64,000 nucleotides of DNA from Phorcus lineatus (GCA_921293015.1 OV121081.1:2294001-2358000); one strand, 5' to 3'. Shown: positions 1-12,404, counted from the stretch's first letter. Notes: generated from the letters alone by a model not told the origin. Numbers and translations are program-made.

Positions 1-1330
1 AATATAGAACTGTTAGTGTTAGTAAAATTATTTGTAGATATAAGGCATTAATAGACAGATCTTTCATTAGTGATTCTATTCTTATACTTGACAATGTATT
101 TCAAAAGAATATTTCACTGTGATCTTACTCTGAATTTTTTAACAATTAGGTCATGAAAAAACATAATTCTTGAAATTCTTTACAATGATTTTGAAAGCTG
201 GTAAAGTAAAAAATGGGTCTTAGGTATAAGAAGAAGATGACTTATATTATGTGCAATTGATTTAATTCAAAACATGGTTAAGATTCTTGAATCCTAAGAA
301 GATTTTTTCGTGAAATTGGTCTCTAGATAGTGGCTAGGAAAGCAAATATATCAGAGATATACGATACTATAAAGATCTCTTCCACAAAATAATCATATTA
401 ACAATTTATAATGGAGACAGATTTCATTTTTTACCTAACAATTTCAAAAGTCATCTTTTTGAATTATCATTGATTATTAAAAATAAATTTATGTGAATTT
501 TAATGGTGTGGTTTTGAGGATTGAATGACATTTGGTAGAAGGAGACCCTTGAAACAAATTACCGTAATCACCCTTATTTGCACCTGAAATGGAGGGAAGT
601 TGCATGGATCACCAGTTGGCCTAAATCTTTACTGATACAATTAATAACCTCTACAGTCCTACCTGACATTCTACTTGTGCATCTAATCTGATTAAGTAAC
701 ATCAACATCCTATAAGAGTTATTGACAAAGACATTAACAATACAGTTAGGCAGACTCAAAAGCTCTGTTTGATTTGAAAACTTCAGTAGCAATACATTTA
801 GCTTTGTGTCAAAGTAAAATTACCCATGTAGAAAAAACAGTTTGCAAGCGAGTGACAAAATCAAGGCAGCTTTAGCTAACAACGGGAATACGGAAACTGG
901 TAGAGTATATGTTATTAACTAAACTACCCGGGGTGCTGTTCCACAAGGCAGTTGTAGAGTTACGATCAGTATGAAGCCCATTCTCTTAACATTGGTTACT
1001 ATTGATTGAAGCCTAACAATCAAATCAAGTGTTTTTCGTGGAAAGTAACCCTACATTAAAATTTCAAGGGACATTCATTGTTCTGTGTAGGTAACGAATG
1101 CCAAACATTAGTAATTTAAAAAGAGCTGACTTTCCTTAGAATACTAGCAATTGTCATTCAGGAATGAATGTAACTGCTGAGTGAGATGTTTTGAATCATT
1201 ATCAGCCCATTTGTTATTTTGGCATGTATCAGAGCAAGCAAATTTTCCTGTAAACCACAAGCAGCAATGTGTACGGTAGGTGTTTCATGCAGTCTCAACT
1301 AAAATAAGAAGATGTCAGTTGTATACGTAC
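1..1330. other. No exon recognised; probable downstream SERINC intron
   Basis: No coding exon was recognised here on either strand. The last visible SERINC exon ends at 1331 with a good donor, so the missing C-terminal exon or exons (about 100 residues with the final membrane helices) should lie left of the window and this stretch should be intron. It is AT-rich and I saw no clear repeat. Confidence 0.5.
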
Positions 1331-4300
1331 CGTTGTCCGACTGCAAGATGGTTTTCTCTGACATGGTCAATTTTCCCACCTGGCTGTGTGTGCTGGTCCT
1401 CAAGCTGCAAGTGAACAAGGACGAATGGATGATAACACCATAGTTGTATTGAAAGGAATTGTTTTCTTTATCACCTTAAGGGCCATCATAGCAGGGTTCA
1501 TATGATGCCCTTGCACGTTGCCATGATAAAGTCAGAATATGAATCATTCATCTATGACATTGCTTTCTAAGCAGCTAGCAATACTATGCTTGGAAGTAGA
1601 TGTTGGCATAAAATACTCATTTAATCACTTCGGTAATCAATATTTGTGCCAATATCAGTACATCGTTAACACTGACACTCACATATCCTACATTTATCAA
1701 AAGCTCTTATAGAGGATATATAGACTGACAAATATAATTTCTTTGTGCATGGGTACCACACATTACTGGAGTAGACAAATCTACAACTTTAACTTATTTA
1801 TTGCTCTTAAAGTTTCTGTCAGAACTTCCTGACATAGTCATATTTAATATTGTGACAGTTCACCTTAGATTCTGTGATTCTGCTATAGCAGAATGAAAAT
1901 TACCTTCCGATGCTAAGAGCTTAAGAAATTAAGTTTGAAATATTTTAAAATTTCTTGAAGCTCTAAAGTCTTCTGCAGAATTTTGTAAAAGGAGATGCAG
2001 AATTTACTTAAAATTGCTGCAGAATCCAGGAGGAATTGAATGGGAAAACAATAAGGTTGTGTGAGTCAGGTGTGTGAGCTACCTGGCATAGAAGACGGCA
2101 AATACCCAGATGATGAGGGCAAGGATTCCCTGCCAGTCGAAGACTGAACGCTCATACTTGCTGTCTGCTGGTTGGCCAATTGCAGTCCCGTTGAAGAATG
2201 TGTTCAAACTCGGGTTGCAGGCCCTGTCTGGAAACATTACCAGAAAAATTACCTCAAGGCACTCTACCTTACCAAAATTATGTGAAAGCCTCAATTGCAA
2301 GATAACAAGTCAAATGAGATCGGCTATAAATGTTTATACAGATATATATATATATACCTGAAATTGGGTATTTCCTCAAGTGTACAGTCAATATTTATTT
2401 AAATGAGGGTATGATAGATCGATAAATTAATACATACATACACACATTTTTATATAAGGAATTCAGAGCTATCTACACTTTGATTTGACAAGAGGAATGA
2501 AAAGAAAGTGAGGCACTTCTCAACCTTGTCAAGATTGCCTCATACAGATGTATAAATCAGAAAAAAAGTTGAAAATGTTTGTACCTGGGTTGTTGGTCAT
2601 GGCAGACCAGGTGAGATACATGACATACACAGAGATCACCGATGACTGCAGCAACCCTGATCTTGGCTGGACTGAAAAATATAAGGACTTGTAAAATATA
2701 ACCAATAACAATAAAAAACAATTGCAATTGACACCAGTTATTTAACCAGATAATGAAAAAGCAATTTTCCGGGAGTGAGGATTCAGATTTATGATGATGC
2801 TCAAGGCCTAGCTCTCAACTGCTACTTTCATTGGATAACAAAAAGAGGCCAGTTGGGAGTCCCAACCCAAATCTGACACTGTACATTCTCTTCTACCTGA
2901 TCAGCCCTGCGTTCAGTAACAAAGAATTTCCCGGGAGGTTTCAAGCGCTCACGAACACTCAATGAACTCAAGAAAGATACACGCCGCAAATCATATGTTA
3001 CTGAATACAAGGCAGGGTTTATTTGTAGATGAGACTCTTGATTACAATTGTACTTCTTATCATAAACGGCTAAGAGAACTGATTCTTGAGCTGCTTTTAG
3101 AATTTGGCGTATTGAAGTAAAAGAGGAGTATAAAGGAAAGCAACTTGGAGAAATATGGCCTGATAAAGCAGGCTGCCTAACAATATACCATTTACAAGTT
3201 GAGAAGACAGGTGAACTTACAGTCCTGGATCTTTGGCAGCACGGCGAGGATGCTGATGAAAATGCAGAGGATAAGGTTGAAGGAGATGAAGAACTTGTGC
3301 AGTCCACAGTCTCCCTGTAACACATATAGGGAACATACTTACTTTACTACAATAAAATACTATTTCTTAATATTATGAACACTCATTTTTTCTTTCTCTC
3401 ATGATCCACACTTGGTCTAGTTGATTTTTGTAACCTTCAACAATATTTCAACAGTGAAGAATAAACATATGCTAGGTAACCAGAGCCCTGTTGGGTTTTT
3501 TTATTAAAGAATTTTATGAAAATTGTATTATATGAGCGAAAGCATATTAGATAACAACTAAAATGTTAACTAAAATTTGTATTCTGAAGAGGAAGGAAGT
3601 TCAGTGATTAACATATTTGTCTGATTATCAAGCATAATTACAGAGTGCTACAACTAAGATTTATTTGAGTTTGGCAACATTGAGATTGCAGTACTAAAAT
3701 GTGACGTCAAAACTGCAAACTATTGTGTTGTCATACCTGAAGCAGTATTACACTAGTTTATATACCTGAATAGATATCACTGTTGAGTATATGACACAGG
3801 CAAGCTATGATCAGAGATATATCCTGGGTAATACTGCTGCCTTCCCAACAGACTGTGGGACTTTGTTTAAAGGAATTCCCTTAAACATAGTGTAGTAACA
3901 AAGTGTTGATCCTATCCAATCCGTCTTAACAGACAGACCCAGATCATACGTCACATAAATAAATAGAGGATATTTGACATTTCTCGTCGAATACCATGGA
4001 TATCTCATCGAGTGAAGTAGAAATTTATATTTTTACGAGTGGCGTAGCCACGAGTTTAAATATATGATTTTCTACTTCACGAGATGAGATATTCATGGTA
4101 TTCGACGAGAAATGTCAAATGTTCTATTTATTATGTTTCCCAAAACCTCGTAACTGACCCTAACTATATGAACGGAGAAGCTAAAATGCTTCACTAGCGC
4201 GCCCTTTGCATGACGTCATTAAATTTATGGTATTCGACGAGAAATGTCAAATGTTCTTTTTATTATGTTTCCAAAAACCCCGTAAATGACCTAACTATAT

Positions 4301-7300
4301 GAATGGAGAAGCTAAATCGCTTCGCTAGCGTGACCGTTGCATGACGTCATTAAATTGTTTCTTGACATCACAGATGACGTCATATGATTGTTGCGTTATT
4401 TCACTGAGTAGAATACCATTATTATTTCACTCAGTGAAAATACGGATTTTATTTTCACGAATAAATGGCGTATTTCACCATTGAAAACATAATAAGAGTT
4501 CTTATGTTATTGGTTCAATAATAGAAATGCTATGGCTATTTCATTATAAATTATAAAACCCATATTATTAACACATAAGATGTCTAGGCGCTACTTTGGA
4601 CAACCATACCATGGTGGGTTATCATATTATCAACCTTCAACTTGAAAAGAATATATTGGTTATTTCACAACATTGATCAATTCCCCCTTTTACATAGCCA
4701 TGATGCTGAAGTACTTGAGAAACTCACACTGGCATAGAAGATGTAGAAGACGGTCACAAGGGCAATCGCGAGAACGTAAAACACAGCCGTAAAGAAGAAC
4801 AAACCTGAAACATACATTAAAATGTACTGAAGTCTCCCCGACTGAGCACTTCCAACTGAAATGCTTCTTAGTTCTCCACTGAAGCAGTGCCACATGCTCA
4901 CTACACTGTAACCCAGATATTGCATGAAAGGTGATAACATAATTCAGCATCTATTTCAAGTAATCACATTCTGACAGGATCCAATGTATTAGAAATTACT
5001 CATTTTATTGAAAAAACGGATAAATTTAGTATTTTTTTCAAATTGACTTTCTGACATGTACTGGAGTGGTAAGATATAACTATTCTATGTACTCTACTTT
5101 AAGAAAGACCATATTTACTATCTATATCTAATCATTATTAACACAAACCGAAGTAGTAACACTTGGACTCTGTCTCCTCGTACTTTCCGACCCAGTTCTC
5201 GGCCCAGCCGTGTGCAAAGTCAACCAGGAGGATGAGCTGAATGAGGATGAAGATGAAGGACCCCACCATCCCGATGTACATCCATGCTGCAGGCAATATG
5301 TAGAGTTAACAGATTTAACATTGTGATACAATGAACTACCAATAATAAAAATGTACAACATCTTTGAAAACAATATAGAACATTAGATGTATCATGATAA
5401 ATCTGAATGCATCACTGATGTACATGACGGAGTTTGTAATTTCGACATGTCCTAAAGTTGGTGAAGACATTCATTGAAATATTTTTGCTTAGCTACAAAG
5501 GGTTCCACCTTAATACAGAAAATACAATGTCATGTATCCATGCAGTGCAGTTAAATATTACCAGATTGCATTGCAGTATCTTCAACCATCAAGTTATGAA
5601 GTGACATGTTTAAAAATCATTCTACTTAACTTCCAGTTAGAGAGAATTGCTTTCCCTTTAACATGAAAACTGTACCTATAACTTCAGCAATGAACTATGA
5701 TCAGTATGAAAATAGGAGTCTTCATCGTAACTCAAAAATTGAATATGAGCAAATATCATGTATTATGGACTCAAACATCAAATCTCTTGACCATGCAGTG
5801 ATTATCACTATTGAAAGTCTTCAGGGTAAGTGCAATATTACCAAATTAATGTCAACCAAAACACATCTTTAACTCTATATATTAGTTGTATGGAGTGTTC
5901 ACAAGACTAAAGCAATGCAAGATCTTCACCTTCTCCAAATACTCCTCGTGGGATGTAGAAAGCTCCAACACAGATTCCGATTAAAATCAAGATCTTGAAG
6001 AACCAGAAACTGAAACAAAACACAATTGTTGTAGACCGAAGTTATGAAATTATGAAATTTTAATATGGAAATTATATGCTTCGTTTTCCTCATTTACTGT
6101 ATGATTAGCTAAAAATCACAAATATTCTTTTCATTAATTTCCTAACTCATTGCTTAAGTTTGTAAAACTAAAAGACTTACAATCATCAAATGGGCATCAA
6201 GCTAGCCTCACATAATCACAGTCTTTTAAATACATGTCTTCACAATATGATTAAGGTTCACCAGAGTTGCCATCTTGGATTCCGTAAGTGCTTTACAAAG
6301 TGTGATAAGAAACTGGTTTAACAATTTTCGGGAACAGAAGGGAATCCAGTGATGGGTAAAGAAATTCCAGGAAGAAGCCAGATTAATTATTTGTAAACAA
6401 TGATTTACTGACCCATTCTGTATCTTTGACCTCGGGTCCTTCGAGGACTGGACCTTTATCATGATAACCATAAATAGAAAGAAGAAAGCGGCGAGGGCAA
6501 AGCAGACTCGATACACCGCGAGATACCCAACCATAGAGTCACATAACTTTGCATTCAAAACAGGATCCATTGCCCAATTCTTCTCACACAGTAACGGAAC
6601 CTGTCAGACAACACAATTGGAATATAGAATCAGCAAGAGTATTCATATACATTTATGTCATTTCATCAAGACATTGCTTTTACCGGTTGTGATAACAATA
6701 CCACGGGTCAAAATTTATCTTGTCAAAGCACTCAGCATTCTGACTAGCACAAATCGGGATGTAGTGACCCAATATCATCCCAGCTTGGGAAAAAACATCG
6801 CAATTATTTTATCTTTTCATTTGTTTGTATATCTATCCATTTCTTTGAAATACAGAACATTAAATTTTACTTGTCAAATATCTTATCTAATATTGATTGT
6901 AGACTAGTAGACTAGTGCTTATTTCTAACTTTGAATTACCATGAACAATGTCCTATACATATATTAACAATTTGCTATCAACAAGTGCATAGTACATTTT
7001 TATGCAGATATAATCTTTTGTTATACTTACTGTTATTGTGAATTCATAGTTCCTTGAGATAATGATTGTGTGTGATTGAGTATCATATCTACCTTGTCTA
7101 ACTCTTCTCTTATTCCAGGAGTGAGCATGACGGCGGCTACAATAGTTCCGATGAGCAGAACAAAGGCGTAGGCAATGCGCGTCATCGTCGAGCTCTTGGT
7201 GGAGGGGCAGCATGCACAGCATAAGCTGCATGCGGCGCTGCCGAAGCAACATGCCAACTGGAAGAAGACAAGAGAGTATGAACCATGGTACCTTTGTGTT

Positions 7301-10300
7301 TCATATTGACTGGACAGAGTTGTACCAACACTCAGATCATCAACACACCCACCTGTTAGTTATTTCCATTGAGGTATCAGTTCAGAAGCCTCCAATGTCA
7401 CTTACAAATTCTTGCAAAATGTCACTGGGTTTTAAGCATACATGATGCTATCAATCAAGGACCAAGCTACTTTGAGTTATCGTGATACAGAGTATGTTTG
7501 ATAAATTCTGTGTGTGGCTTAGACATGAGCCAAAACAACATTTGACCTGAATTAAAATTCAAATCGTTACATCCAAAATGTCAAACTTAGTATATTTTCT
7601 TTTTCGTAAATTGTAAATAAAAAACAGCCATATAAATGTAAAAGGGTTGAAACTCTGCATCTCAGATATATGTCATATTTCATCTGAGAAAAATACAGTA
7701 CATCGGATATTGGATGTCATTGTTAAAGTTTAGAGCTTCATTGATGCTATCAATGGAAAATATACATGCCGACATATTTTTTTTCCAAGTAAAATTGAAA
7801 GATTTCAAACCACTACCGCCCTATTCCCAAAGGTTGGCAAGCGAAGGCTAACAATAAAATTAAAATTTCCATTATTATAATAATGATAGAACTGCTTTCT
7901 AAAGTTTAGATCAGGACAAACCGATAGTTGGATCAATAGTTTGGTTTCCATTGACAATTTTTATGTTAGAAGGCAAACTGTTAGATGACAACATGTTTGC
8001 TAGGAATTTCGTCAGTTTTTACCAATTTGTCAGCCTTTTGTGCAACTTATCAACATTTAAGTGGTTTTTAAAAAACTTCAAAGATATATTCCAAATTGCC
8101 TAAAGATGCAAAACACAAATGTATCACAAGCTAACACTCATCCTGATTTACTAGTTTCAGTTTTGAGCGAGTGTGTATCTTTACCCTCCGCATACTTTAC
8201 CCGGTACGGCTGTATGCTTTTATTTTCATGAACAACGACTACTTCTCGATCAAATAACACAATTCAAAAAGTCTGAAATAAATACAAACTTTCTCCCCCT
8301 GTAACTATGTGGCAAAATGTTTTATTACTGAAAATAAACCATCCAAGATGTTTGAATTTAAAAAAACAACAAATGCACATGTCAAAGTGGAACATGTGCA
8401 TTTTTTTTTTCAAAATGGGCAAATGTGAAGGGAGGTCGCATCTGGAACGAGGCTTTTTACCTCGATCTGGGCACTTCCGTCTTGTGATGACGCCGTAAAA
8501 CTCGCCTTCCACTAATTGAAGTAACGTAGCTTTAATTAAAAAGGTGACATAGGCCTATACGTAATTCAACTGTTGAATTGCAGTTAGGTCATTTATGAAT
8601 ATGTTAGGAGTGATATCTACCGATGTCATTTTTTTTGTATGTTTACACCATCATATATATCGGAGCTTGATATGCCTATGTGAAATGCCTTGTTATACAG
8701 TCGGGGACCATAAGTTCTTCCCCACAATGGCCGCCGCGAAGTAGTGACTTTTGAAGTGGCGTAAAATCATTGACAGTTATTTTCACAAACAATGAAATAA
8801 ACATACCTTTGGCGATCAGAACTTTGTTATACATCCATTTGCTCTCAAAACCTGTCTTATTCTGAGTGGTAAGCTCAAGTACAGTGAGCGAATATAGGCG
8901 GGAGACAAAGATGACCAAATATCCTGTACAACATTAATCAAGTCATTTCTGTTTTTAATCTCGCGTACTCTTCGCTGCAATATGATTTTGATATTTCTCC
9001 AAACATTTTCAATTATGTTGATATCAGGGCTTTGAGCTGGCCACATCATTGTGGGTAAATGATTGTTTATTTTCCACTGCATAGTGAATCTTGATTTATG
9101 GGGTGTCGCATTATCATCCTGGAATATCCACGGGCCTTGAGGAAAAACCTTTGCAACTACTGGCCACAAATGTTCCTCTAAAATATCTACATATTTCTGA
9201 GAGTTTATGTTGCCATCAACAGGTATCAAAGTGCCAACACCATCGTATGTGACACATCCCCAAAACATTACACTCGCTTGCACCTGTTTGGTACGATCAG
9301 CATGTTCACCTAGACACCGAGGAGCCCATTTGTCATCGTCTTTTCTCCATATATGAACTTTACTGTCTTTGCCTAACACAATCTGAGTTTCGTCCGAAAA
9401 TATCACCTGTCTCCAGTAATTCTGAACAGTCTTGTGCAGCTTTGAGCGACACCATGCACGGCGACGAATCCGATTTCGCTTGGATATCACAATTTTCTTC
9501 TTCACAACCCTTCTTCTATATCCATGAAATTTGAGACGTCTTTTAACTGATGATTTGGATAAATTTACATGATTATGTTCATTAAAAAGTCCTGTTATCT
9601 CACCTAGAGTTTTTTTGCGGTTACCTATCACAATGCGTAAAAGTTGCCGATCACCGCGAGCGTCACACTTTTTTGGCCGTCCACTTCGGGGAGTGTTTTC
9701 TTTCGATCCGTGAGTTTTGAAGCGTTGAAGAAATTTGGCAATCGTTGATCTGTTTATGTCCAGTAATTCAGCAATTTTTCGACCACTAACACCATCATTT
9801 GACAATTGGATAATTATTTTTTTGACGTCGTCACTCAATTCCTTCCCCCTCGGTGCCATGATCAAGCAGATGACAAAAAATACCAAAGGGACGTAATTTC
9901 AAAACATCCGGTTGATAAAATATTCAGTGCATACCCAAAATAGCATCCCTTGCAATAATTTCAGTTTATTAAAACATATCAAAATAACGATTTGACTTTG
10001 AAATTGCAAAGCGCTTCAAAACCTGATTACGTCGGCCATTGTGGGGAAGAACTTATGGTCCCCGACTGTATATTGTATATGACCAGTATCATTGTCTCCC
10101 GTGTTTGTGGTGCATTTATAAGGCTGTTTTAGATTTTCATGGAAAACCAGTATTTGTCATATATATGTATTTTGGACATGAAAAGTTAAGATGTTTTGAT
10201 TTTATATCACCACATATGACATTTAGGTTCGTATCAAAGGTAAATAATATGTTATGAAAATCACGGAGGGGCTCAAAAACAAAAAAAAGAATTGAATGGA

Positions 10301-10601
10301 AGGTCGTTTAGTATCCTCTATATAATAATATGTACACTGTTTAGATAAATCCTAAATAGTAAACAAAATATGGATTCGTCTACTTAATAAGAACTGATAA
10401 AACCTTTCGTATATCCGGAATACCAGTAAACGAAAATGTAAACAATGTCTGACAAGACGGAAGTCAATATTATAAAGTAACAAGTCGCTATTTTCTGTCA
10501 ACAAAGGATTATCAAATAAACTAATATTTACAGCATGGACATCAAATTAATATGCTGTTATCTAGACAATAAGTACTTACGCTTCCAATAATACAACCCA
10601 T
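1331..10601 (-). CDS. SERINC: Serine incorporator (SERINC/TMS family), C-terminally truncated by the window edge
   Basis: Multi-pass membrane protein of the SERINC/TDE1 family, which has been linked to serine-derived lipid synthesis and phospholipid scrambling. Coding exons in transcript order: 10601-10581, 7257-7093, 6600-6413, 6009-5930, 5286-5149, 4804-4728, 3314-3221, 2671-2585, 2227-2083 and 1404-1331. All have GT..AG borders and consistent phases, giving about 356 residues of an expected 450 or so. The start is MGCIIGS followed by the cysteine-rich [18 protein letters not shown] signature. Eight hydrophobic helices are visible, including [18 protein letters not shown] and [18 protein letters not shown]. 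Other family landmarks are [42 protein letters not shown] and [10 protein letters not shown]. The final helices (the family's FFHFMFFLASLY region) are off-window. Intron 1 is 3.3 kb and holds a Tc1/mariner element. The family assignment is secure; which vertebrate paralogue is closest was not determined. Confidence 0.95.
3955..4134. repeat. Fold-back (hairpin) element with CGAG-flanked apex
   Basis: An imperfect palindrome of about 180 bp in a SERINC intron. The left arm (from 3955) and the reverse complement of the right arm (ending 4134) match over about 80 bp, including CATTTCTCGTCGAATACCAT. The apex reads CGAG-TGGC-GTA-GCCA-CGAG, a small stem between two direct CGAG copies. It is probably a non-autonomous DNA element; no coding capacity is seen. 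Confidence 0.85.
4095..4357. repeat. Two tandem copies of a 132-bp unit with TGACGTCAT
   Basis: Copy 1 starts at 4095 and copy 2 at 4227. Both begin ATGGTATTCGACGAGAAATG and end near ATGACGTCATTAAAT, with few differences between them. The unit overlaps the right arm of the hairpin at 3955-4134, so the end of the fold-back element has been duplicated in tandem. A further TGACGTCAT lies just downstream, near 4373-4381. Confidence 0.85.
7093..7257 (-). CDS. SERINC: SERINC exon 2: cysteine-rich N-terminus and first membrane helix
   Basis: Phase 0 at both ends, 55 codons. It starts after a cttccag acceptor with [14 protein letters not shown] and ends at DK before gtagat. The Cys cluster followed by [10 protein letters not shown] and a hydrophobic helix is the family's N-terminal hallmark. 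Joining it to the 7-codon first exon (10581-10601) restores the expected MG..GS-LACC start. An internal Met at 7253-7255 region is not the real start, because the upstream exon fits in both sequence and phase. Confidence 0.93.
8698..10068 (-). mobile_element. Complete Tc1/mariner DNA transposon in SERINC intron 1
   Basis: Element of 1,371 bp with perfect 36-bp terminal inverted repeats (8698-8733 and 10033-10068) beginning CAGTCGGGGACCATAAGTTC. It is flanked by TA on both sides (8696-8697 and 10069-10070), the expected Tc1/mariner target duplication. It encodes one uninterrupted DD34E transposase on the minus strand, the same orientation as SERINC. The host gene should tolerate it because it lies entirely within intron 1. 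Identical repeats and an open frame point to a young, possibly autonomous copy. Confidence 0.96.
8816..9859 (-). CDS. Tc1/mariner transposase (DD34E)
   Basis: Cut-and-paste transposase that binds its terminal repeats and inserts at TA. I start it at the Met at 9859 ([14 protein letters not shown]), because the nine residues from the upstream Met at 9886 (MVFFVICLI) look unlike family N-termini. That gives 347 residues, the usual length. Order of parts: a paired-like helix-turn-helix ([20 protein letters not shown]), the basic SGRPKK hook, a second helix-turn-helix ([13 protein letters not shown]), then the RNaseH-like catalytic core. The triad can be read: FSDETQ (first Asp), [12 protein letters not shown] (second Asp) and [15 protein letters not shown] (Glu), with 34 residues between the last two. 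There is no stop or frameshift. Whether it is still active cannot be told from sequence alone. Confidence 0.95.
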   Translation of the reverse strand: MAPRGKELSDDVKKIIIQLSNDGVSGRKIAELLDINRSTIAKFLQRFKTHGSKENTPRSGRPKKCDARGDRQLLRIVIGNRKKTLGEITGLFNEHNHVNLSKSSVKRRLKFHGYRRRVVKKKIVISKRNRIRRRAWCRSKLHKTVQNYWRQVIFSDETQIVLGKDSKVHIWRKDDDKWAPRCLGEHADRTKQVQASVMFWGCVTYDGVGTLIPVDGNINSQKYVDILEEHLWPVVAKVFPQGPWIFQDDNATPHKSRFTMQWKINNHLPTMMWPAQSPDINIIENVWRNIKIILQRRVREIKNRNDLINVVQDIWSSLSPAYIRSLYLSLPLRIRQVLRANGCITKF

Positions 10602-10760
10602 CTCCCTACAATCTGTAGATGTTCAAGTTTAAACGTAAATCTAAGTCACGGAACCACTCAGTGTCACAATGTCTGTTTACTTGCGAAATAAAATGGCGGC
10701 TATGATGTCATGTCATGTGATTTCTACTTCCGCTTTCACAATGGCAAACGCGGTAAATAT
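10602..10760 (-). promoter_or_regulatory. SERINC 5'UTR / promoter region
   Basis: This lies directly upstream of the SERINC start codon. On the plus strand it holds AAAATGGCGGC (10690-10700), a YY1-type motif, then overlapping ATGTCATG/CATGTGA boxes and an ETS-like ACTTCCG. No TATA box is seen. The composition fits a housekeeping TATA-less promoter. The transcription start was not mapped. Confidence 0.5.
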
Positions 10761-11820
10761 GAACTATGCTTAAATATAGCCTGCCCTTCACCGCTCCTAA
10801 GTTGGGAATTGTGATGATAAATCAATATAATACAAAATCGTGTAGGTCTCATGATTTAAGGCTACTGCGCTGTAGGCCCTAGTCTTAGGCCTATAGGCTA
10901 TCATTCAAACAAATTACATCATGAATTTTTAAATTCTTTATTATATTCATGAAGTATACGTTTTGTTCAAAATACCTATCACGAATTTTATAAATGTTTG
11001 CTAAATTGTTTCTTTATCGTATTCAGATGAGCGCATAATATTGCAGATAACGTAAAGGGAAGCAAAGTTATGATCTCATTTTAATGAGATTGAAGATTGA
11101 AGGTTCTACGGTGTCGGAAAATATGAATTCGATAGTGCATGCTATCGTTTTAACCTAGCAGCCGACTGTTGGAAAGGAACAAATATTATGATCAAGGCAC
11201 TTTTTAACGCAAATCAGGCAAATGGTTCATCATCCACATCAATCTTTCTCCTGACGTTTGCAACAATTTTTAATTTTGACCACTAAATTAAAATTTTGAA
11301 ACACTCGCCGTTGTCGTGCGACAGGGCCTACCACGTCATTTCGCTAAAGCAAGACGTAGAACACATGAAATGTCACTGCTGAATATGCAATGAAAATAGC
11401 TAATGCTTACCATTTTTTGAATACAGAAAGAATAAAAAGGAGATAAAATCAATGAAGAATTCGTCTGTCGTAAGTATCAACGACGCAATTACAAGATTCC
11501 TGGTTTATAGATTTCTATCGCACTCGCCGTGCACTTGATTTGGTTCCCCTCTGAGCTGAAACGGCAGCTTAAACTGTAAAACGCGCATAAAAAGGAAAAT
11601 CATTGCAGACGCGACAGGAAAGATTGGTGTAAGTGATCAGCTCTTTGCTCGTGGGGAAGAATTAGTTCAGTCTGATTTTTTTGCAACAGTGAGAATATGA
11701 ACTTTAACAAGCGTTTTCAGCGCGGTTTCACATTTGAGCCTGTATAGGTCCGAAAGAAATAAGATAGGAATTTGAAACCGTGGATGCATTTACGGATTTT
11801 TCAAATTTGAAAAAATGTTG
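10761..11820. other. Intergenic, nothing recognised
   Basis: AT-rich DNA between the SERINC promoter and the G/T-rich block. I saw no open frame of note, RNA gene or clear repeat. Confidence 0.5.
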
Positions 11821-12300
11821 AATTAGAGAAGGGAGGAAGGGAAGAGGGAGAGGGAGTGTGGGCAGCCTGGAAGGTTATGCTGTGAGTTTTATGGTCTTTA
11901 AGATTCGGGCAAGTAGGTCCTAATCTTTTGTGTATGAGCATGGAAGATTTGTGGTTAAGTTAGGGGCTGAGTGTGTTAGTATTTTGGATGTTGTTTGCGT
12001 GTTGTGTTGAGGCTTTTGCCTTGGGTGTTGTAGTGTATGCATTATGTGAATATGTGTGGGATTGTTTTTAGGTGGTTGCAGTGTGGGGAGGTATTGGTGA
12101 ATGAGAAGTGGTGGGTTGTGTTGTTTAGTCTGGTATGTCCTTGTTTGTAGTTTTGTAACAACCCTATCAATGTTTTGGTCTTTGCTGCATGTTTTGTATT
12201 AAGAGAGGGGTTTTGGTAGGGTAGTTTTGCTGTGTTTTGCTGTTACACTGATCGACTATTGTTTGTGCCAAGTGGCTTCATTGTGTAATATTTAAGGCTT
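11821..12300. other. G/T-rich strand-skewed stretch
   Basis: The plus strand here is dominated by G and T, with very few C, after a purine-rich GGGAGGAAGGGAAGAGGGAG run at its left end. There is no long frame and no simple repeat unit. It stops just before the LINE fragment. It may be a decayed mobile-element segment or a region with transcription-linked skew; nothing decides this. Confidence 0.5.
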
Positions 12301-12404
12301 TGACCTCTCGTTCACGGTGAAAGATCGCAGTGTCGTTGTTGGTCGTGTAATGTCCTCTTTATATTGGTGAATCTCCGAGGACAGCGGTGAAGACGTTTAA
12401 GGTG

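Noticed and set aside
8371..8401. Small perfect hairpin ATGCACATGT...ACATGTGCAT followed by a T run, resembling a bacterial terminator
   Set aside because: The context is a eukaryotic intron; stem of about 12 bp with no repeats elsewhere in the window. Could be a tiny MITE remnant or chance.
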